Notes: generated by a model from the sequence alone, not told the origin. DNA of 43,363 bases from Microvirga arabica (GCF_016811235.1 NZ_JAFBID010000054.1:1-43363); one strand, 5' to 3'. Positions 16,411-25,534 are shown, numbered from the stretch's first letter. Numbers and translations are program-made.

Positions 16411-17583
16411 TCAGTTGGACTTTGCGGCCTTCACCGGATCCTTGACGTTCGGGATCGTGGCAAACTCCACGTTGTAGAGCTCCCCGTCCCGGCGCTCGAC
16501 TTTCCGCACATAGATGTTCTGCACGATGTCGCGGGTCTGCGGATCGATGGAGACCGGACCGCGCGGGCTGGTCCAGCTCATCCCCTTCATGGCGTCGATC
16601 AGCGCCTGCCCGCCCTGGCCGCCCGTCTTCTTCAGGCCCTCGTAGATCAGGTGCATGCCGTCATAGCCGCCCACCGCCATGAAGTTCGGGCGCGTTCCGT
16701 TGCTGATCTTCTTGAAGGCTTCCACGAAGGACTTGTTCTCGGGACTGTCATGCGCAACCGAGTAATGGTGCGTGGTGATGGCCCCGAGAGCGGCATCGCC
16801 CATGCCGTTGAGCACCTCGTCGTCCGTGACGTCGCCGGGACCGATGAGCTTGATGCCGCTCTTGTCGAAGCCGCGCTCCACGAACTGCTTCATGAACTGC
16901 GCGCCCTGGCCTGCGGGCACGAACACGAAGAGCGCATCGGGCTTGGCATCCGCCACCTTCTGCAGGAAGGGCGAGAAGTCGGGATTGGCCAAGGGTACCC
17001 GCAGATTCTCCACCTGACCGCCAGCCTTGGTGAACACACCTGAGAAGGCTTTCTCGGAGTCGATGCCCGGACCGTAATCCGACACCAGCGTCACAACCTT
17101 CTTGACCCCGTTCTTGGCGGCCCAGTCGGCCATCGGCTCGGTGGCCTGAGGGAGGGTGAAGCTGGTGCGCACGATGAAGGGCGAGGCTTCCGTGATCGTT
17201 GCCGTTCCCGCCGCCATCACCACCTGAGGCACCTTGGCCTGCGTGGCGAGAGGCGCGGTGGCGAGCGCCAGCGGCGTGAGGCCGAAGCCTGCCAGCACGT
17301 TCACCTTCTCGTTGACGATGAGATCCTGGGCCGTCCGCTTCGTCGCGTCGGCCACGCCGCCGTCATCCTTGACGATCAGCTCTATGGTCTTGCCCGCGAC
17401 CGTATTGCCCTTCTGCTGCATGTAGAGCCTGGCGCCCGTTTCCACCTGACGTCCAATGGCGGTGAAGGGGCCGGTCAGCGGCAGGATCAGGCCGACCTTA
17501 ATGGTCTCCTGCGCCTGCGCGCCCGGGACGGCCGCCATGAGCGCGGCGGCGCCTGCGGCGAGGATAAGGGTTCTGCGGTGCAT
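16411..17583 (-). CDS. Branched-chain amino acid-type ABC transporter substrate-binding protein (LivK-like, 1)
   Basis: A 390-aa periplasmic binding protein of the Peripla_BP_6 family. The signal peptide is residues 1-24 (MHRRTLILAAGAAALMAAVPG through QAQ). The mature N-terminus ETIKVGLILPLTGPFTAIG is the classic first strand and helix. ELIVKDDGGVADATKRTAQDLI and VVTLVSDYGPGIDSEKAF follow the family order. Members bind amino acids, amides, urea or aromatic acids; the ligand cannot be read. No permease or ATPase genes lie nearby, so it must share a transporter encoded elsewhere. It is transcribed with, or just downstream of, an SDR dehydrogenase and a second LivK-type protein on the same strand. 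Confidence 0.9.
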   Translation of the reverse strand: MHRRTLILAAGAAALMAAVPGAQAQETIKVGLILPLTGPFTAIGRQVETGARLYMQQKGNTVAGKTIELIVKDDGGVADATKRTAQDLIVNEKVNVLAGFGLTPLALATAPLATQAKVPQVVMAAGTATITEASPFIVRTSFTLPQATEPMADWAAKNGVKKVVTLVSDYGPGIDSEKAFSGVFTKAGGQVENLRVPLANPDFSPFLQKVADAKPDALFVFVPAGQGAQFMKQFVERGFDKSGIKLIGPGDVTDDEVLNGMGDAALGAITTHHYSVAHDSPENKSFVEAFKKISNGTRPNFMAVGGYDGMHLIYEGLKKTGGQGGQALIDAMKGMSWTSPRGPVSIDPQTRDIVQNIYVRKVERRDGELYNVEFATIPNVKDPVKAAKSN

Positions 17584-17708
17584 GATTGTTCCTCCCGGGT
17601 TCTTCTGTGCTCTCTTATGACACAGATTGGACGAAGGATATTCGGGCGGCCGGTGGATAAAGCAAGCAGGAGATTGGACGAACCGAGCATTTCAAGGTGC
17701 GGTCACGA

Positions 17709-18485
17709 TTACGCGAGGGACTGGGTATCCCCATCGATGGCGATGGCCTGACCCGAGATCGTCCGTCCGCGCGGCGAGCACAGGAACACGATCTGGTCGG
17801 CGATCTGCTGCGGCTTGACGGCGGTTCTCAAAGAGACGTGCCGGAGAAGCTCGTTCTCCATCTCCTCGTAGCTGATCCCGCGCGCCTCGGCCTTGCTGCC
17901 GATCACGCGGCGGATTCGGTCGCCTTCCACCACGCCCGGAAGGATGGCATTGACCCGGATCCCGAGCGGGCCCAGCTCCATTGCGAGCGTCTTCGTGAAC
18001 CCCACTGCGGCCCATTTGGCAGCGGAGTAGGGCGAGCGCAGGGGAAAGCCGAAACGGCCCGCCGCGGACGAGAGGTTGATGATCGAGGCGTTATCGCTCT
18101 TCTGCAGATGCCGGACGGCGAGCCGCGCGCAGTTGAACTGTCCCGTGATGTTGACGCTGAGCGTCCGGTCCCAATCTTCGGGATCGACCTCGTCGACCCG
18201 CGCGGTCGGGCCTGCGATCCCGGCATTGTTCACGAGAACATCGAGGCCGCCGAGCACTTGTAGAGCCTCGTCGAAGAGGCGGCTCACATCCTGCCGGTTC
18301 GCAACGTCGGCGCGGGAGCGGGTGACATCGGGATCGCTCGTCGCTAAGGAGGCGAGCGCCGCGTCGTCGACGTCGCAGACATGCACCTTCGCGCCTTCGC
18401 GCAAGAAGCTTCTGGCAATTTCCAAACCGATGCCGGCAGCGCCTGCCGTCACAAGAACGCGCAACCCTCGAATGTCCAGATCCAT
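17709..18485 (-). CDS. SDR-family NAD(P)-dependent oxidoreductase
   Basis: A 258-aa short-chain dehydrogenase from ATG 18485 (AAAGAGG lies just upstream; a GTG at 18503 is the alternative). It has the cofactor motif TAGAAGIG (residues 13-20), the acidic CDVDD pocket that suggests NAD(H), NNAG at 86-89, and the catalytic Ser140 with Tyr153 and Lys157 in SPYSAAK. IRVNAILPGVVEGDR and the C-terminal GQAIAIDGDTQSLA are typical of the classical subfamily. It probably oxidises a hydroxy-acid or sugar-acid intermediate. It lies between two LivK-type binding proteins, which suggests one catabolic pathway for an imported carboxylate (inference). Confidence 0.92.
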   Translation of the reverse strand: MDLDIRGLRVLVTAGAAGIGLEIARSFLREGAKVHVCDVDDAALASLATSDPDVTRSRADVANRQDVSRLFDEALQVLGGLDVLVNNAGIAGPTARVDEVDPEDWDRTLSVNITGQFNCARLAVRHLQKSDNASIINLSSAAGRFGFPLRSPYSAAKWAAVGFTKTLAMELGPLGIRVNAILPGVVEGDRIRRVIGSKAEARGISYEEMENELLRHVSLRTAVKPQQIADQIVFLCSPRGRTISGQAIAIDGDTQSLA

Positions 18486-18560
18486 CACAGCCTCTTTCGT
18501 CACCGAGCCTGAAAAGAAATAGGGCCAGGGTGAACCCGGCCCTATCGTTGTCGCTTGCGC

Positions 18561-19760
18561 TCAGCCCTTCGCGAGGGGGCAGCCGCCTTCGTTGAGAGGC
18601 CGGAAGGCCTGATCGGCCGGGATCGTGGCGAGCTGCTTGTAGAGATCCCACGGGCCCTTGGACTCGGCGGGCTTCTTGACCTCGAACAGATACATGTCGT
18701 GGATCTTGCGACCGTCCTGACGGATCATGCCCTTGCCGAACAGCGGATCGTCGGTGGGCATTTCCTTCATCTTGGCCATCACCTGCGCGGTGTCCTTGCC
18801 CTTCAGGGCCTCGACGGCCTTGAGGTAGTGCAGCGCGCCGGCATAGACGCCCGCATGCACCATGGTGGGCATCTTGCCGCCGTTTCTGTCGGCGAAGCGC
18901 TTCGACCAGGCGCGGGTCTGGTCGTTCTGGTCCCAGTAGAAGGCCTCGGTCATGACGAGGCCCTGCGCCACCTGAAGGCCCAGGGAATGCACGTCCGTGA
19001 TGAACACGAGGAGCCCCGCGAGGCTCTGCCCGCCCTGGACGATCCCGAACTCCGCCGCCTGCTTCATGGTGTTGGTGAAGTCGCCGCCCGCATTGGCAAG
19101 GCCGATCACCTTGGCGCCCGAGGATTGCGCCTGCAGCAGGAAGGATGCGAAGTCCTGGCCCGGGAAGGGGTGCCGCACGGTGCCGACGACCTTGCCTCCC
19201 GCCTTGGTCACGAGAGCCGACGTGTCACGCTCGAGAGCATGCCCGAAGGCGTAATCCGCCGTCACGAAGAACCAGGTGTTTCCACCGCGCTTCACCATAG
19301 CGGCGCCGGTGCCGTTCGCGAGCGCCCAGGTGTCGTAGGTCCAGTGGACCGTGTTGGGCGAGCATTGTGATCCGGTCAGGTCCGAGGTGCCGCCGCCTGA
19401 ATTGATCAGGATCTTGTTCTTCTCGCGGGCGATGCCGCTCACGGCCAGCGCCACCGAGGAGGTGGGAACGTCGAGGATCACGTCGACGCCTTCCTGGTCG
19501 TACCATTGCCGGGCAATGCTGGCGCCGATATCCGGCTTGTTCTGGTGGTCCGCCGCCACCACATCGACCTTGATGCCCTTCTCGGCCGCCTTGAAATCCT
19601 CGACGGCCATGCGGGCCGCAATCACCGATCCTTCGCCGGTGAGGTCGGAGTAAACGCCGGACCGGTCGTTCAGGACACCCAGCTTGACCGAGGTCTGCGC
19701 CTGCGCGGCTCCGGTCATGGCCAAGGCGGCGAGAGCGCTGAGAACATAACGCGTTTTCAT
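18561..19760 (-). CDS. ABC transporter substrate-binding protein (LivK-like, 2)
   Basis: A 399-aa Peripla_BP_6 protein. The signal peptide is residues 1-21 (MKTRYVLSALAALAMTGAAQA), followed by QTSVKLGVLNDRSGVYSDLTG. This subgroup has a Cys pair (SQCSPNT and EGGCPLAKG) that could form a disulfide. WFFVTADYAFGHALERDT and GLANAGGDFTNTMKQAAEFG fit ligand-domain strands. It is not a duplicate of the first LivK-like protein; they differ throughout. No permease or ATPase genes are adjacent. A LacI-type palindrome lies about 85 bp upstream of its start, so the cluster may be ligand-induced. Confidence 0.9.
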   Translation of the reverse strand: MKTRYVLSALAALAMTGAAQAQTSVKLGVLNDRSGVYSDLTGEGSVIAARMAVEDFKAAEKGIKVDVVAADHQNKPDIGASIARQWYDQEGVDVILDVPTSSVALAVSGIAREKNKILINSGGGTSDLTGSQCSPNTVHWTYDTWALANGTGAAMVKRGGNTWFFVTADYAFGHALERDTSALVTKAGGKVVGTVRHPFPGQDFASFLLQAQSSGAKVIGLANAGGDFTNTMKQAAEFGIVQGGQSLAGLLVFITDVHSLGLQVAQGLVMTEAFYWDQNDQTRAWSKRFADRNGGKMPTMVHAGVYAGALHYLKAVEALKGKDTAQVMAKMKEMPTDDPLFGKGMIRQDGRKIHDMYLFEVKKPAESKGPWDLYKQLATIPADQAFRPLNEGGCPLAKG

Positions 19761-19844
19761 TGTTTCCTCCCTGTTTTAGGACATGCATCTTAGGCATGTC
19801 TGCGCAGGATTGGAAAGCCGGGCGAAAGCAGTGGGCAATTGCCA

Positions 19845-19858
19845 TGACAGCGCTGTCA
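19845..19858. promoter_or_regulatory. Candidate LacI-family operator (14-bp perfect palindrome)
   Basis: TGACAGCGCTGTCA is a perfect palindrome with the central CG step and the TG...CA ends of LacI/GalR-family operators. It lies between divergent genes, about 85 bp upstream of the LivK-like gene and 43 bp upstream of the GFA-family gene, so it could control either or both. No LacI-type regulator gene is present in the window. Confidence 0.55.
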
Positions 19859-19900
19859 ATTGTGATAAATTTCGCCCGCTTGTCTCGAAGGAGGTGCAGC

Positions 19901-20293
19901 ATGGACCGGTTCACGGGGGGCTGCCTGTGCGGCGATGTCCGGCTGGTGGCGTCGGGGCGCCCGTACCGGGTCGGTCTCTGCCACTGCCTCGACTGCCGCA
20001 AGCATCATGGCGCTCTCTTCCACGCTTCCGCGATCTTCCCTCAGGATGCGGTGTCAATTGAGGGCGAAACCCGCGATTACGCCGGGCGGTTCTTCTGTCC
20101 CCGGTGCGGCTCGTCCGTTTTCTCGCGCAGCGCGGATGAAGTCGAAGTGAATCTGGGATCTCTCGACGCTCCCGATCAGTTGATGCCCACTTACGAACTC
20201 TGGACAATCCGTCGCGAGTCCTGGTTGCCGCCGTTTCCGCTCAAAAGACGATACGAGCGCGACCGCGAGTCCACGAGCCGCTCCGAGGAGTAG
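19901..20293 (+). CDS. GFA-family (glutathione-dependent formaldehyde-activating-like) zinc protein
   Basis: A 130-aa protein from ATG 19901, preceded by a strong GAAGGAGG. It has the GFA zinc-ligand pattern: GGCLCGDVR (C8, C10), CHCLDCRK (C27, C29, C32) and FCPRCGS (about residues 71-76). The last part, YELWTIRRESWLPPFP, matches the family. Most members called GFA are not proven to act on formaldehyde-glutathione adducts, so the role is uncertain. It sits on the opposite strand inside the LivK/SDR/BKACE group, with the LacI-type palindrome just upstream. It is convergent with the BKACE gene, 35 bp apart. Confidence 0.88.
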   Translation: MDRFTGGCLCGDVRLVASGRPYRVGLCHCLDCRKHHGALFHASAIFPQDAVSIEGETRDYAGRFFCPRCGSSVFSRSADEVEVNLGSLDAPDQLMPTYELWTIRRESWLPPFPLKRRYERDRESTSRSEE

Positions 20294-20328
20294 GACGCAC
20301 GAAATCGGTGCGGCCCTCTCGCGCGGTT

Positions 20329-21261
20329 TCAGAAGGCTGTGTTCTCAGGCCCTTTCGTCTGCAGCATGCGGCGCGCATCGTCCGGTGTCGCGATGGTGAG
20401 GGAGAGTTCCTCCAGGATGCGGCGGATCTTGCGGACCTGATCCGCATTCGACGGCGCGAGTTCGCCCCTGCCCAGATAGAGGTTGTCCTCCAGGCCCACG
20501 CGCACATGCCCGCCGAGGATGGCCCCCATGGTGACGAACGGAAGCTGATGCCGGCCGGCGGCGAGGATCGAGAGATAATAGTCGTTCCCGAACAGCCGGT
20601 CGGCCGTTGCCTTCATGTGCATGAGGTTCTCGGGCTCAGGCCCGATGCCGCCGAGGATGCCGAAGATGGCCTGCACGAAGAAAGGCGGCTGCACCAGCCC
20701 GCGATCGGCGAAATGGGCCAGGTTGTAGAGGTGGCCGACATCGTAGCACTCGAACTCGAAACGGGTGCCGAACGCACCGAGTTCGGTCATGCCCCGCTCG
20801 ATCTGCGCGAAGGTGTTGGACAGGATGAAGTCCTTGGTCATGTCGAGATAAGGCTTTTCCCAATCGTTCCTGAACGACGCGATGCGCCCGCCCGCGCCGG
20901 AGATGTTGAAGTTGAACGATCCCATGTTCATGGAGGCGATTTCGGGCTGCGCCCATTTCGCCGCCGCAAGGCGCTCATCGAGGCTCATGCCGAGCCCGCC
21001 GCCGGTGGTGATGTTCACGATGGCGTTGCTGCCATCCTTGATGATAGGCAAAAACTGTTTGTACACCTCGGGGTTCTGCGTCGGGCGGCCGGTCTGCGGG
21101 TCCCGCGCATGCAGGTGAAGGATCGCGGCCCCGGCCTCCGCTGCCCCGATGGCACTCTCGGCGATCTGCTGCGGCGTCACCGGCAGGTAGGGCGACATGC
21201 TGGGCGTGTGGATAGACCCGGTGATTGCGCAGCTGATGATGACTTTGTCGGATCGCTTCAT
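20329..21261 (-). CDS. BKACE family 3-keto-5-aminohexanoate-type cleavage enzyme (beta-keto acid cleavage enzyme)
   Basis: A 310-aa TIM-barrel enzyme of the DUF849/BKACE family, which condenses a beta-keto acid with acetyl-CoA to give a CoA ester plus acetoacetate. The N-terminal strand KVIISCAITGS and the zinc-binding HLHARDP (H49, H51) are diagnostic. NITTGGGLGMSLDERL, MNMGSFNFNI and the late GGHVRVGLEDNLYLGRGE complete the active site. The actual substrate varies between subfamilies (carnitine-derived dehydrocarnitine, betaine-like or dicarboxylic keto acids) and cannot be assigned by eye. An SDR that makes a keto acid and two binding proteins on the same strand suggest one pathway. Confidence 0.92.
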   Translation of the reverse strand: MKRSDKVIISCAITGSIHTPSMSPYLPVTPQQIAESAIGAAEAGAAILHLHARDPQTGRPTQNPEVYKQFLPIIKDGSNAIVNITTGGGLGMSLDERLAAAKWAQPEIASMNMGSFNFNISGAGGRIASFRNDWEKPYLDMTKDFILSNTFAQIERGMTELGAFGTRFEFECYDVGHLYNLAHFADRGLVQPPFFVQAIFGILGGIGPEPENLMHMKATADRLFGNDYYLSILAAGRHQLPFVTMGAILGGHVRVGLEDNLYLGRGELAPSNADQVRKIRRILEELSLTIATPDDARRMLQTKGPENTAF

Positions 21262-21289
21262 CGAAACCTCCAGGGCCTTAGACCGCCTC

Positions 21290-21302
21290 GTTCCTAGGGA
21301 AC
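21290..21302. promoter_or_regulatory. Small palindrome upstream of the BKACE gene
   Basis: GTTCC-TAG-GGAAC is a perfect 5-3-5 inverted repeat about 30 bp upstream of the BKACE start. It is short and may be chance. It is the only dyad I see in the 280-bp gap to the chemoreceptor gene. Confidence 0.3.
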
Positions 21303-21541
21303 AATCCCCAGGTTAGGCGAAACGGCCGGCGCGGGTCCATAGAGCAGCGGGTTCAGCGCGTGATTTTCGTTGAAAATGCCTGCAGTTCAGCACCGCATGA
21401 ACCGCTTCTTAACCAAACACGACAACTTATAGCTTTCTCTGCTCCCGCAAGAATTCAGCTGAAGCTGACGGAAGGTTCTTCCGTGTCGGATTGGGCAGAA
21501 CATCACCACAAACAAAAGATTTGCAGATTCTGGGGGACTGC

Positions 21542-23224
21542 ATGCGCATGAAATTTGGCATCGGGACGAAAATCCACTCCATTACCTTGACGGCACTGGT
21601 CGGCATCGCGGCGATCATCGCCGTTACACTGTTTTATCTGCGTGAGGAGATCACCCAGGCGCAGATGGTCAAGACCCAGCACGTGGTCGAGTCGGCCTAT
21701 GGCATTCTCGCGCATTACGAGGCCGAGGAGCGTGCCGGCCGCTTGACCCGCGAGGCAGCCCAGAAGGCAGCCGCCGATGCGATCAGGGTCCTGCGCTACG
21801 ACACTCAGGAATATTTCTGGATCAACGACATGCATCCCAAGATGGTGATGCATCCGATCAAGCCGGAGCTCGTCGGCGCCGACCTGACGGAGAACAAGGA
21901 TCCCACTGGCCTCCGCCTGTTCGTCGCCTTCGTCGATACGGTGAAGGAGAGTGGCGCCGGGTTCGTGCCGTATCTGTGGCCCAAGCCCGGTGCGCAGGAG
22001 CCCGTCGGCAAGATCTCCTACGTGAAGGGCTTCAAGCCCTGGGGTTGGATCATCGGCTCGGGCGTCTATACGGACGACACCGCCGCCAAGGTGTGGAGCA
22101 CGGCCCTGAAGCTCCTGTCAGGCGTCGCCGTCATCGTCCTCATCATCGGCGTGGTTGCAACCTTCATCGGCCGGAGCGTCACCAAACCCATCCTGGCCCT
22201 CGGGCAGGTCATGCGGTCTCTTGCAGAAGGCGAGCGGCAGATCGACGTGCCGGCGCGCAACCGCAGCGATGAACTGGGCGCCATGGCCCATGCGGTCGAG
22301 GTGTTCAGGGACACGCTGATCGCCAAGGACGAGGCGGACAAGATCTATGCGGTTGACGCCGATGCGCAGGCCCGTCGGGCGCAGCGTCTCGACCAGCTGA
22401 CACGCCAGTTCGAGGCCAATGTCGCAACCCTTACTCAGACGCTCTCGAGCGCAGCGTTCGAGATGGAGGGCACGGCCCAGACCATGGCGTCCACCGCCGA
22501 TCAAACCAACGTGCAGTCCCAGACCGTTGCGACGGCGGCCGAGCAGGCATCCTTGAACGTGCAGACCGTGGCTGCGGCCACCGAGGAGCTGTCGATCTCC
22601 ACCCGCGAGATCGCCGCCCAGATCTCCCAATCGGCGAAGGTCGCAGGCGCGGCCGTCGAGGAGACCCGGCGCACGGACGTCACCGTTCAGGCCCTGGCCA
22701 GCACGGCGGAGAAGATCGGCGCCGTCATCGCGCTCATCAACACCATCGCGGGTCAGACCAACCTGCTCGCGCTCAATGCCACCATCGAGGCGGCGAGGGC
22801 AGGGGAGGCCGGCAAGGGCTTCGCGGTCGTGGCCTCCGAGGTGAAGGAACTGGCGAACCAGACCACCAAGGCCACGGAGGAGATCTCGGCTCAAATCGTC
22901 GAGATCCAGCAGGCCACCCGCGAGGCGGTGAGCGCGATCCAGAACATCGGAAGCACCATCAGTCAGATGTCCGAGACCTCTGTGGCGATTGCCGCAGCCA
23001 TCGAGGAGCAGGGCGCTGCCACCGGCGAGATCGCCCGCAACGTGCAGGAGGCCGCCCGCGGCACCGCGTCCGTGAGCGGCAGCATCCTCGACGTGAGGCA
23101 GGGAGCCGAACAGACCGGCACGGCCGCAAGCCGCGTGCTTGGGGCAGCCCAGGAACTGGCGCGCCACTCCAGCGATCTCAGCCGCGAGGTGCAGAGCTTC
23201 CTCACGGACGTGAAAGCTGCCTAA
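21542..23224 (+). CDS. Methyl-accepting chemotaxis protein with a Cache sensor domain
   Basis: A 560-aa transmembrane chemoreceptor from ATG 21542. The first helix is at about residues 12-35 (ITLTALVGIAAIIAVTLFYL). The periplasmic single Cache_2 domain spans about 36-185, with YDTQEYFWINDMHPKMVMHP and GFKPWGWIIGSGVY, a fold that binds small carboxylates or amines. The second helix is at about 192-214, followed by a HAMP linker (SVTKPILALGQVMRSLAEGE). The cytoplasmic hairpin tip NLLALNATIEAARAGEAGKG contacts CheA/CheW. No C-terminal CheR/CheB pentapeptide is visible. The ligand is unknown; the adjacent carboxylate-catabolism genes make an organic acid plausible (inference). Confidence 0.95.
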   Translation: MRMKFGIGTKIHSITLTALVGIAAIIAVTLFYLREEITQAQMVKTQHVVESAYGILAHYEAEERAGRLTREAAQKAAADAIRVLRYDTQEYFWINDMHPKMVMHPIKPELVGADLTENKDPTGLRLFVAFVDTVKESGAGFVPYLWPKPGAQEPVGKISYVKGFKPWGWIIGSGVYTDDTAAKVWSTALKLLSGVAVIVLIIGVVATFIGRSVTKPILALGQVMRSLAEGERQIDVPARNRSDELGAMAHAVEVFRDTLIAKDEADKIYAVDADAQARRAQRLDQLTRQFEANVATLTQTLSSAAFEMEGTAQTMASTADQTNVQSQTVATAAEQASLNVQTVAAATEELSISTREIAAQISQSAKVAGAAVEETRRTDVTVQALASTAEKIGAVIALINTIAGQTNLLALNATIEAARAGEAGKGFAVVASEVKELANQTTKATEEISAQIVEIQQATREAVSAIQNIGSTISQMSETSVAIAAAIEEQGAATGEIARNVQEAARGTASVSGSILDVRQGAEQTGTAASRVLGAAQELARHSSDLSREVQSFLTDVKAA

Positions 23225-23240
23225 AGGTAAATGTTAAGAA

Positions 23241-23274
23241 GCCTCAGGTCGAAAGCATCCCTTCGACCTGAGGC
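23241..23274 (+). terminator. Strong hairpin downstream of the chemoreceptor gene
   Basis: A perfect 13-bp stem, GCCTCAGGTCGAA/TTCGACCTGAGGC, with an 8-nt loop, lies 17 bp after the stop codon. It lacks a T tract, so it may stabilise the transcript end rather than terminate alone. Confidence 0.65.
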
Positions 23275-23365
23275 CGCCATCCTGTTGATTTTCAGACAGC
23301 CCATTCACGCGGCAACCAATCCCGGCTAAGAGTCCATCGCCTCTTCGCGAATTGGATCTCAATCT

Positions 23366-24601
23366 ATGGCCGCCAGCGTTACCGACCGTTTCCTCCGTTA
23401 CGTCGTCATCGATACCCAGTCCGACGCCTCCTCGAAATCCCAGCCCTCCACCGAAAAGCAGAAGGATCTCGGCCGCCTGCTGGTCGATGAGCTCCTGTCC
23501 ATTGGCGTATCCGACGCTCATCTCGACGAGCACGGCTATGTCTACGGGACCATTCCGTCGAACACGCCGAAGAACAGCGTTCCGGTCATCTGCATCTGCG
23601 CGCACATGGATACGGCGCCGGACTTCTCCGGCACGAACGTCAAGCCGCAGATCGTCCGCAACTACCAGGGCGGCGACATCCGGCTGCCGGGCGATTCCAC
23701 CCGGGTCATCCGCGTCGCCGACCATCCGGTCCTGAAGGACATGATCGGCCACGACATCGTCACGTCGGACGGCACCACGCTGCTCGGCGCCGACGACAAG
23801 GCGGGCGTCGCCGAGATCGTGGCGGCCGCCGAGTTCCTGATCAACAACCCGGACATCAAGCACGGGACGATCCGCATCCTCTTCACCACCGACGAGGAGA
23901 TCGGCCGCGGGGTCGACAAGGTCGACCTGAAGAAGCTCGGGGCCGATTTCGGCTACACCATGGACGGCGGAGCCGCCGGCAGCATCGAGGACGAGACCTT
24001 CTCGGCCGATGCCGTGGAGATCGCCATCACGGGCGTGGCGATCCACCCGGGCCAGGCCTACGGCCGCATGGAAAACGCCATCAGGATCGCGGGCGACATC
24101 ATCGGGCGCCTGCCGAGGGACATGGCGCCCGAGACCACGAAAGGCCGCGACGGCTTCATCCATCCGACCGGTGCTTCGGGCGTGATGGAAAAGGCGCATC
24201 TGAGCTTCATCATCCGCGACTTCACGGAAGAGGGGCTGAAGAGCAAGGAAGCCCTCCTGGAGAACATCACCCGCGAGGTGATGAAGAGCTATCCGGGCTC
24301 CAGCTACACCTTCACGGTCAAGGAGCAGTACCGCAACATGAAGGAGGTGCTCGACCGGCATCCGGAGATCATCGAACATGCCGTGGAGGCGGTCAGGCGC
24401 GCCGGCATGGAGCCGCGGCGCGACAGCATCCGCGGCGGCACGGACGGCTCGCGCCTGTCCTTCATGGGCCTGCCCTGCGCCAACATCTTCGCCGGCGGCC
24501 ATGCCTTCCATTCGCCGCTGGAATTCGTCTCGAGCCAGGACATGGAGAAGGCGGTCAAGACCATCGTCGAGCTGGCGAAAGTCTGGGAGGAGCGCTCCTA
24601 A
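23366..24601 (+). CDS. pepT: Peptidase T (tripeptide aminopeptidase)
   Basis: A 411-aa cytoplasmic M20B metallopeptidase that removes the N-terminal residue from tripeptides. The di-zinc site is visible: CAHMDTAPDFSG (H80, D82), LLGADDKAGVAE (bridging Asp) and FTTDEEIGRG (the catalytic Glu with its metal-binding neighbour). GFIHPTGASGVMEKAHLSF lies in the dimerisation lid, and the late GGTDGSRLSFMGLPCANIF and HSPLEFVS give the last metal His. Length and motif order match PepT closely. It is monocistronic, convergent with the TauE/SafE gene; a weak dyad AGCGCTG/CAGCGCT at 24602-24627 straddles the junction. Confidence 0.96.
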   Translation: MAASVTDRFLRYVVIDTQSDASSKSQPSTEKQKDLGRLLVDELLSIGVSDAHLDEHGYVYGTIPSNTPKNSVPVICICAHMDTAPDFSGTNVKPQIVRNYQGGDIRLPGDSTRVIRVADHPVLKDMIGHDIVTSDGTTLLGADDKAGVAEIVAAAEFLINNPDIKHGTIRILFTTDEEIGRGVDKVDLKKLGADFGYTMDGGAAGSIEDETFSADAVEIAITGVAIHPGQAYGRMENAIRIAGDIIGRLPRDMAPETTKGRDGFIHPTGASGVMEKAHLSFIIRDFTEEGLKSKEALLENITREVMKSYPGSSYTFTVKEQYRNMKEVLDRHPEIIEHAVEAVRRAGMEPRRDSIRGGTDGSRLSFMGLPCANIFAGGHAFHSPLEFVSSQDMEKAVKTIVELAKVWEERS

Positions 24602-24611
24602 AGCGCTGTTC

Positions 24612-25367
24612 TCAACTCTGCAGCGCTGATTTCAGCACGAGTTCAGCCCCGAGAAGCAGCAGGCCGATGAGGAACCATCGCCGGAACGTTTCGGGGCTGA
24701 CCTTGCGCCTGACAACCTGCCCCAGCCACATGCCCGCGAGTGCGGGCGCGATGGCGAGCGACGACAGGACGAGGCCGTCGAACTGAAACGCTCCGCGCCA
24801 TCCAAGGCCAACCGCAAGCGCGATGGTCGATACGGTGAAGGACAGCCCCAGGGCCTGGATGAGGTCGTCTTTGCGCAGCCCGAGGGCCTGTAGATAAGGA
24901 ACGGCCGGAATGACGAAGACGCCCGTGCCTCCCGTGACCATGCCCGTCGTCAGGCCGACCAGGGGCGACAGCCATTTCTCACAGTGGGCTGATACGGAGA
25001 GTTGCCGCGCCCCCAGTGTAAATCCGGCATAGACCACAAGGGCCAACCCCAGGCCAGCCGTGGTCCATCGCGTATTGCCGTCGGCCAGAACGAACGAGCC
25101 GGCCACCGTGCCGAGCACGATGCCCAGCATCATGGGCCACAGCCGCCGGATCAGCGCCGTGAAACTCGGGCCTGACAGCAACTGCCACACATTGGTGACG
25201 AAGGACGGCACGATCAGCAAGGCGGCGGCCGTCACGGGCGTCATGAGCGTGCCCAGCACCCCCATGGCCACCGTCGGCAGGCCCATGCCGGTCACGCCCT
25301 TGACCATGCCGGCCAGGAAAAAGGTCAGACCGACCGAGAGAATGAGCCACAGGGACGGATCGCGCAT
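24612..25367 (-). CDS. TauE/SafE-family sulfite/sulfonate exporter-like permease
   Basis: A 251-aa membrane protein with about eight hydrophobic helices arranged as two repeats. The repeats carry the family glycine motifs: FFLAGMVKGVTGMGLPTVAMG near the N-terminus and PLVGLTTGMVTGGTGVFVIP in the middle. The family exports sulfite, sulfoacetate or other organosulfur anions, or has no known substrate; nothing next to this gene points to sulfur metabolism. It stands alone and is convergent with pepT. The start (MRDPSLWLILSVGL) is the first Met and gives a full first helix. Confidence 0.9.
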   Translation of the reverse strand: MRDPSLWLILSVGLTFFLAGMVKGVTGMGLPTVAMGVLGTLMTPVTAAALLIVPSFVTNVWQLLSGPSFTALIRRLWPMMLGIVLGTVAGSFVLADGNTRWTTAGLGLALVVYAGFTLGARQLSVSAHCEKWLSPLVGLTTGMVTGGTGVFVIPAVPYLQALGLRKDDLIQALGLSFTVSTIALAVGLGWRGAFQFDGLVLSSLAIAPALAGMWLGQVVRRKVSPETFRRWFLIGLLLLGAELVLKSALQS

Positions 25368-25534
25368 GCCTTATTGGCCCATAGCCGGACGAAGGCGCAA
25401 TGCGTATCTGGCGGAGCAAGCCTTCGCGAGGGAATAGGGTCAAAGGCGGAAAACCTGCCCGGATGGAACGCCCAGGCGTGACGGGAATTGCCTTGGGAGG
25501 CGGCCAAGAAGCCGTCCCTGGAGGAGTTCGCCCC

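Noticed and set aside
24602..24627. Dyad AGCGCTG/CAGCGCT between pepT and the TauE/SafE gene
   Set aside because: The stem is short, has a 12-nt loop and lies partly in coding sequence; not strong enough to call a terminator.
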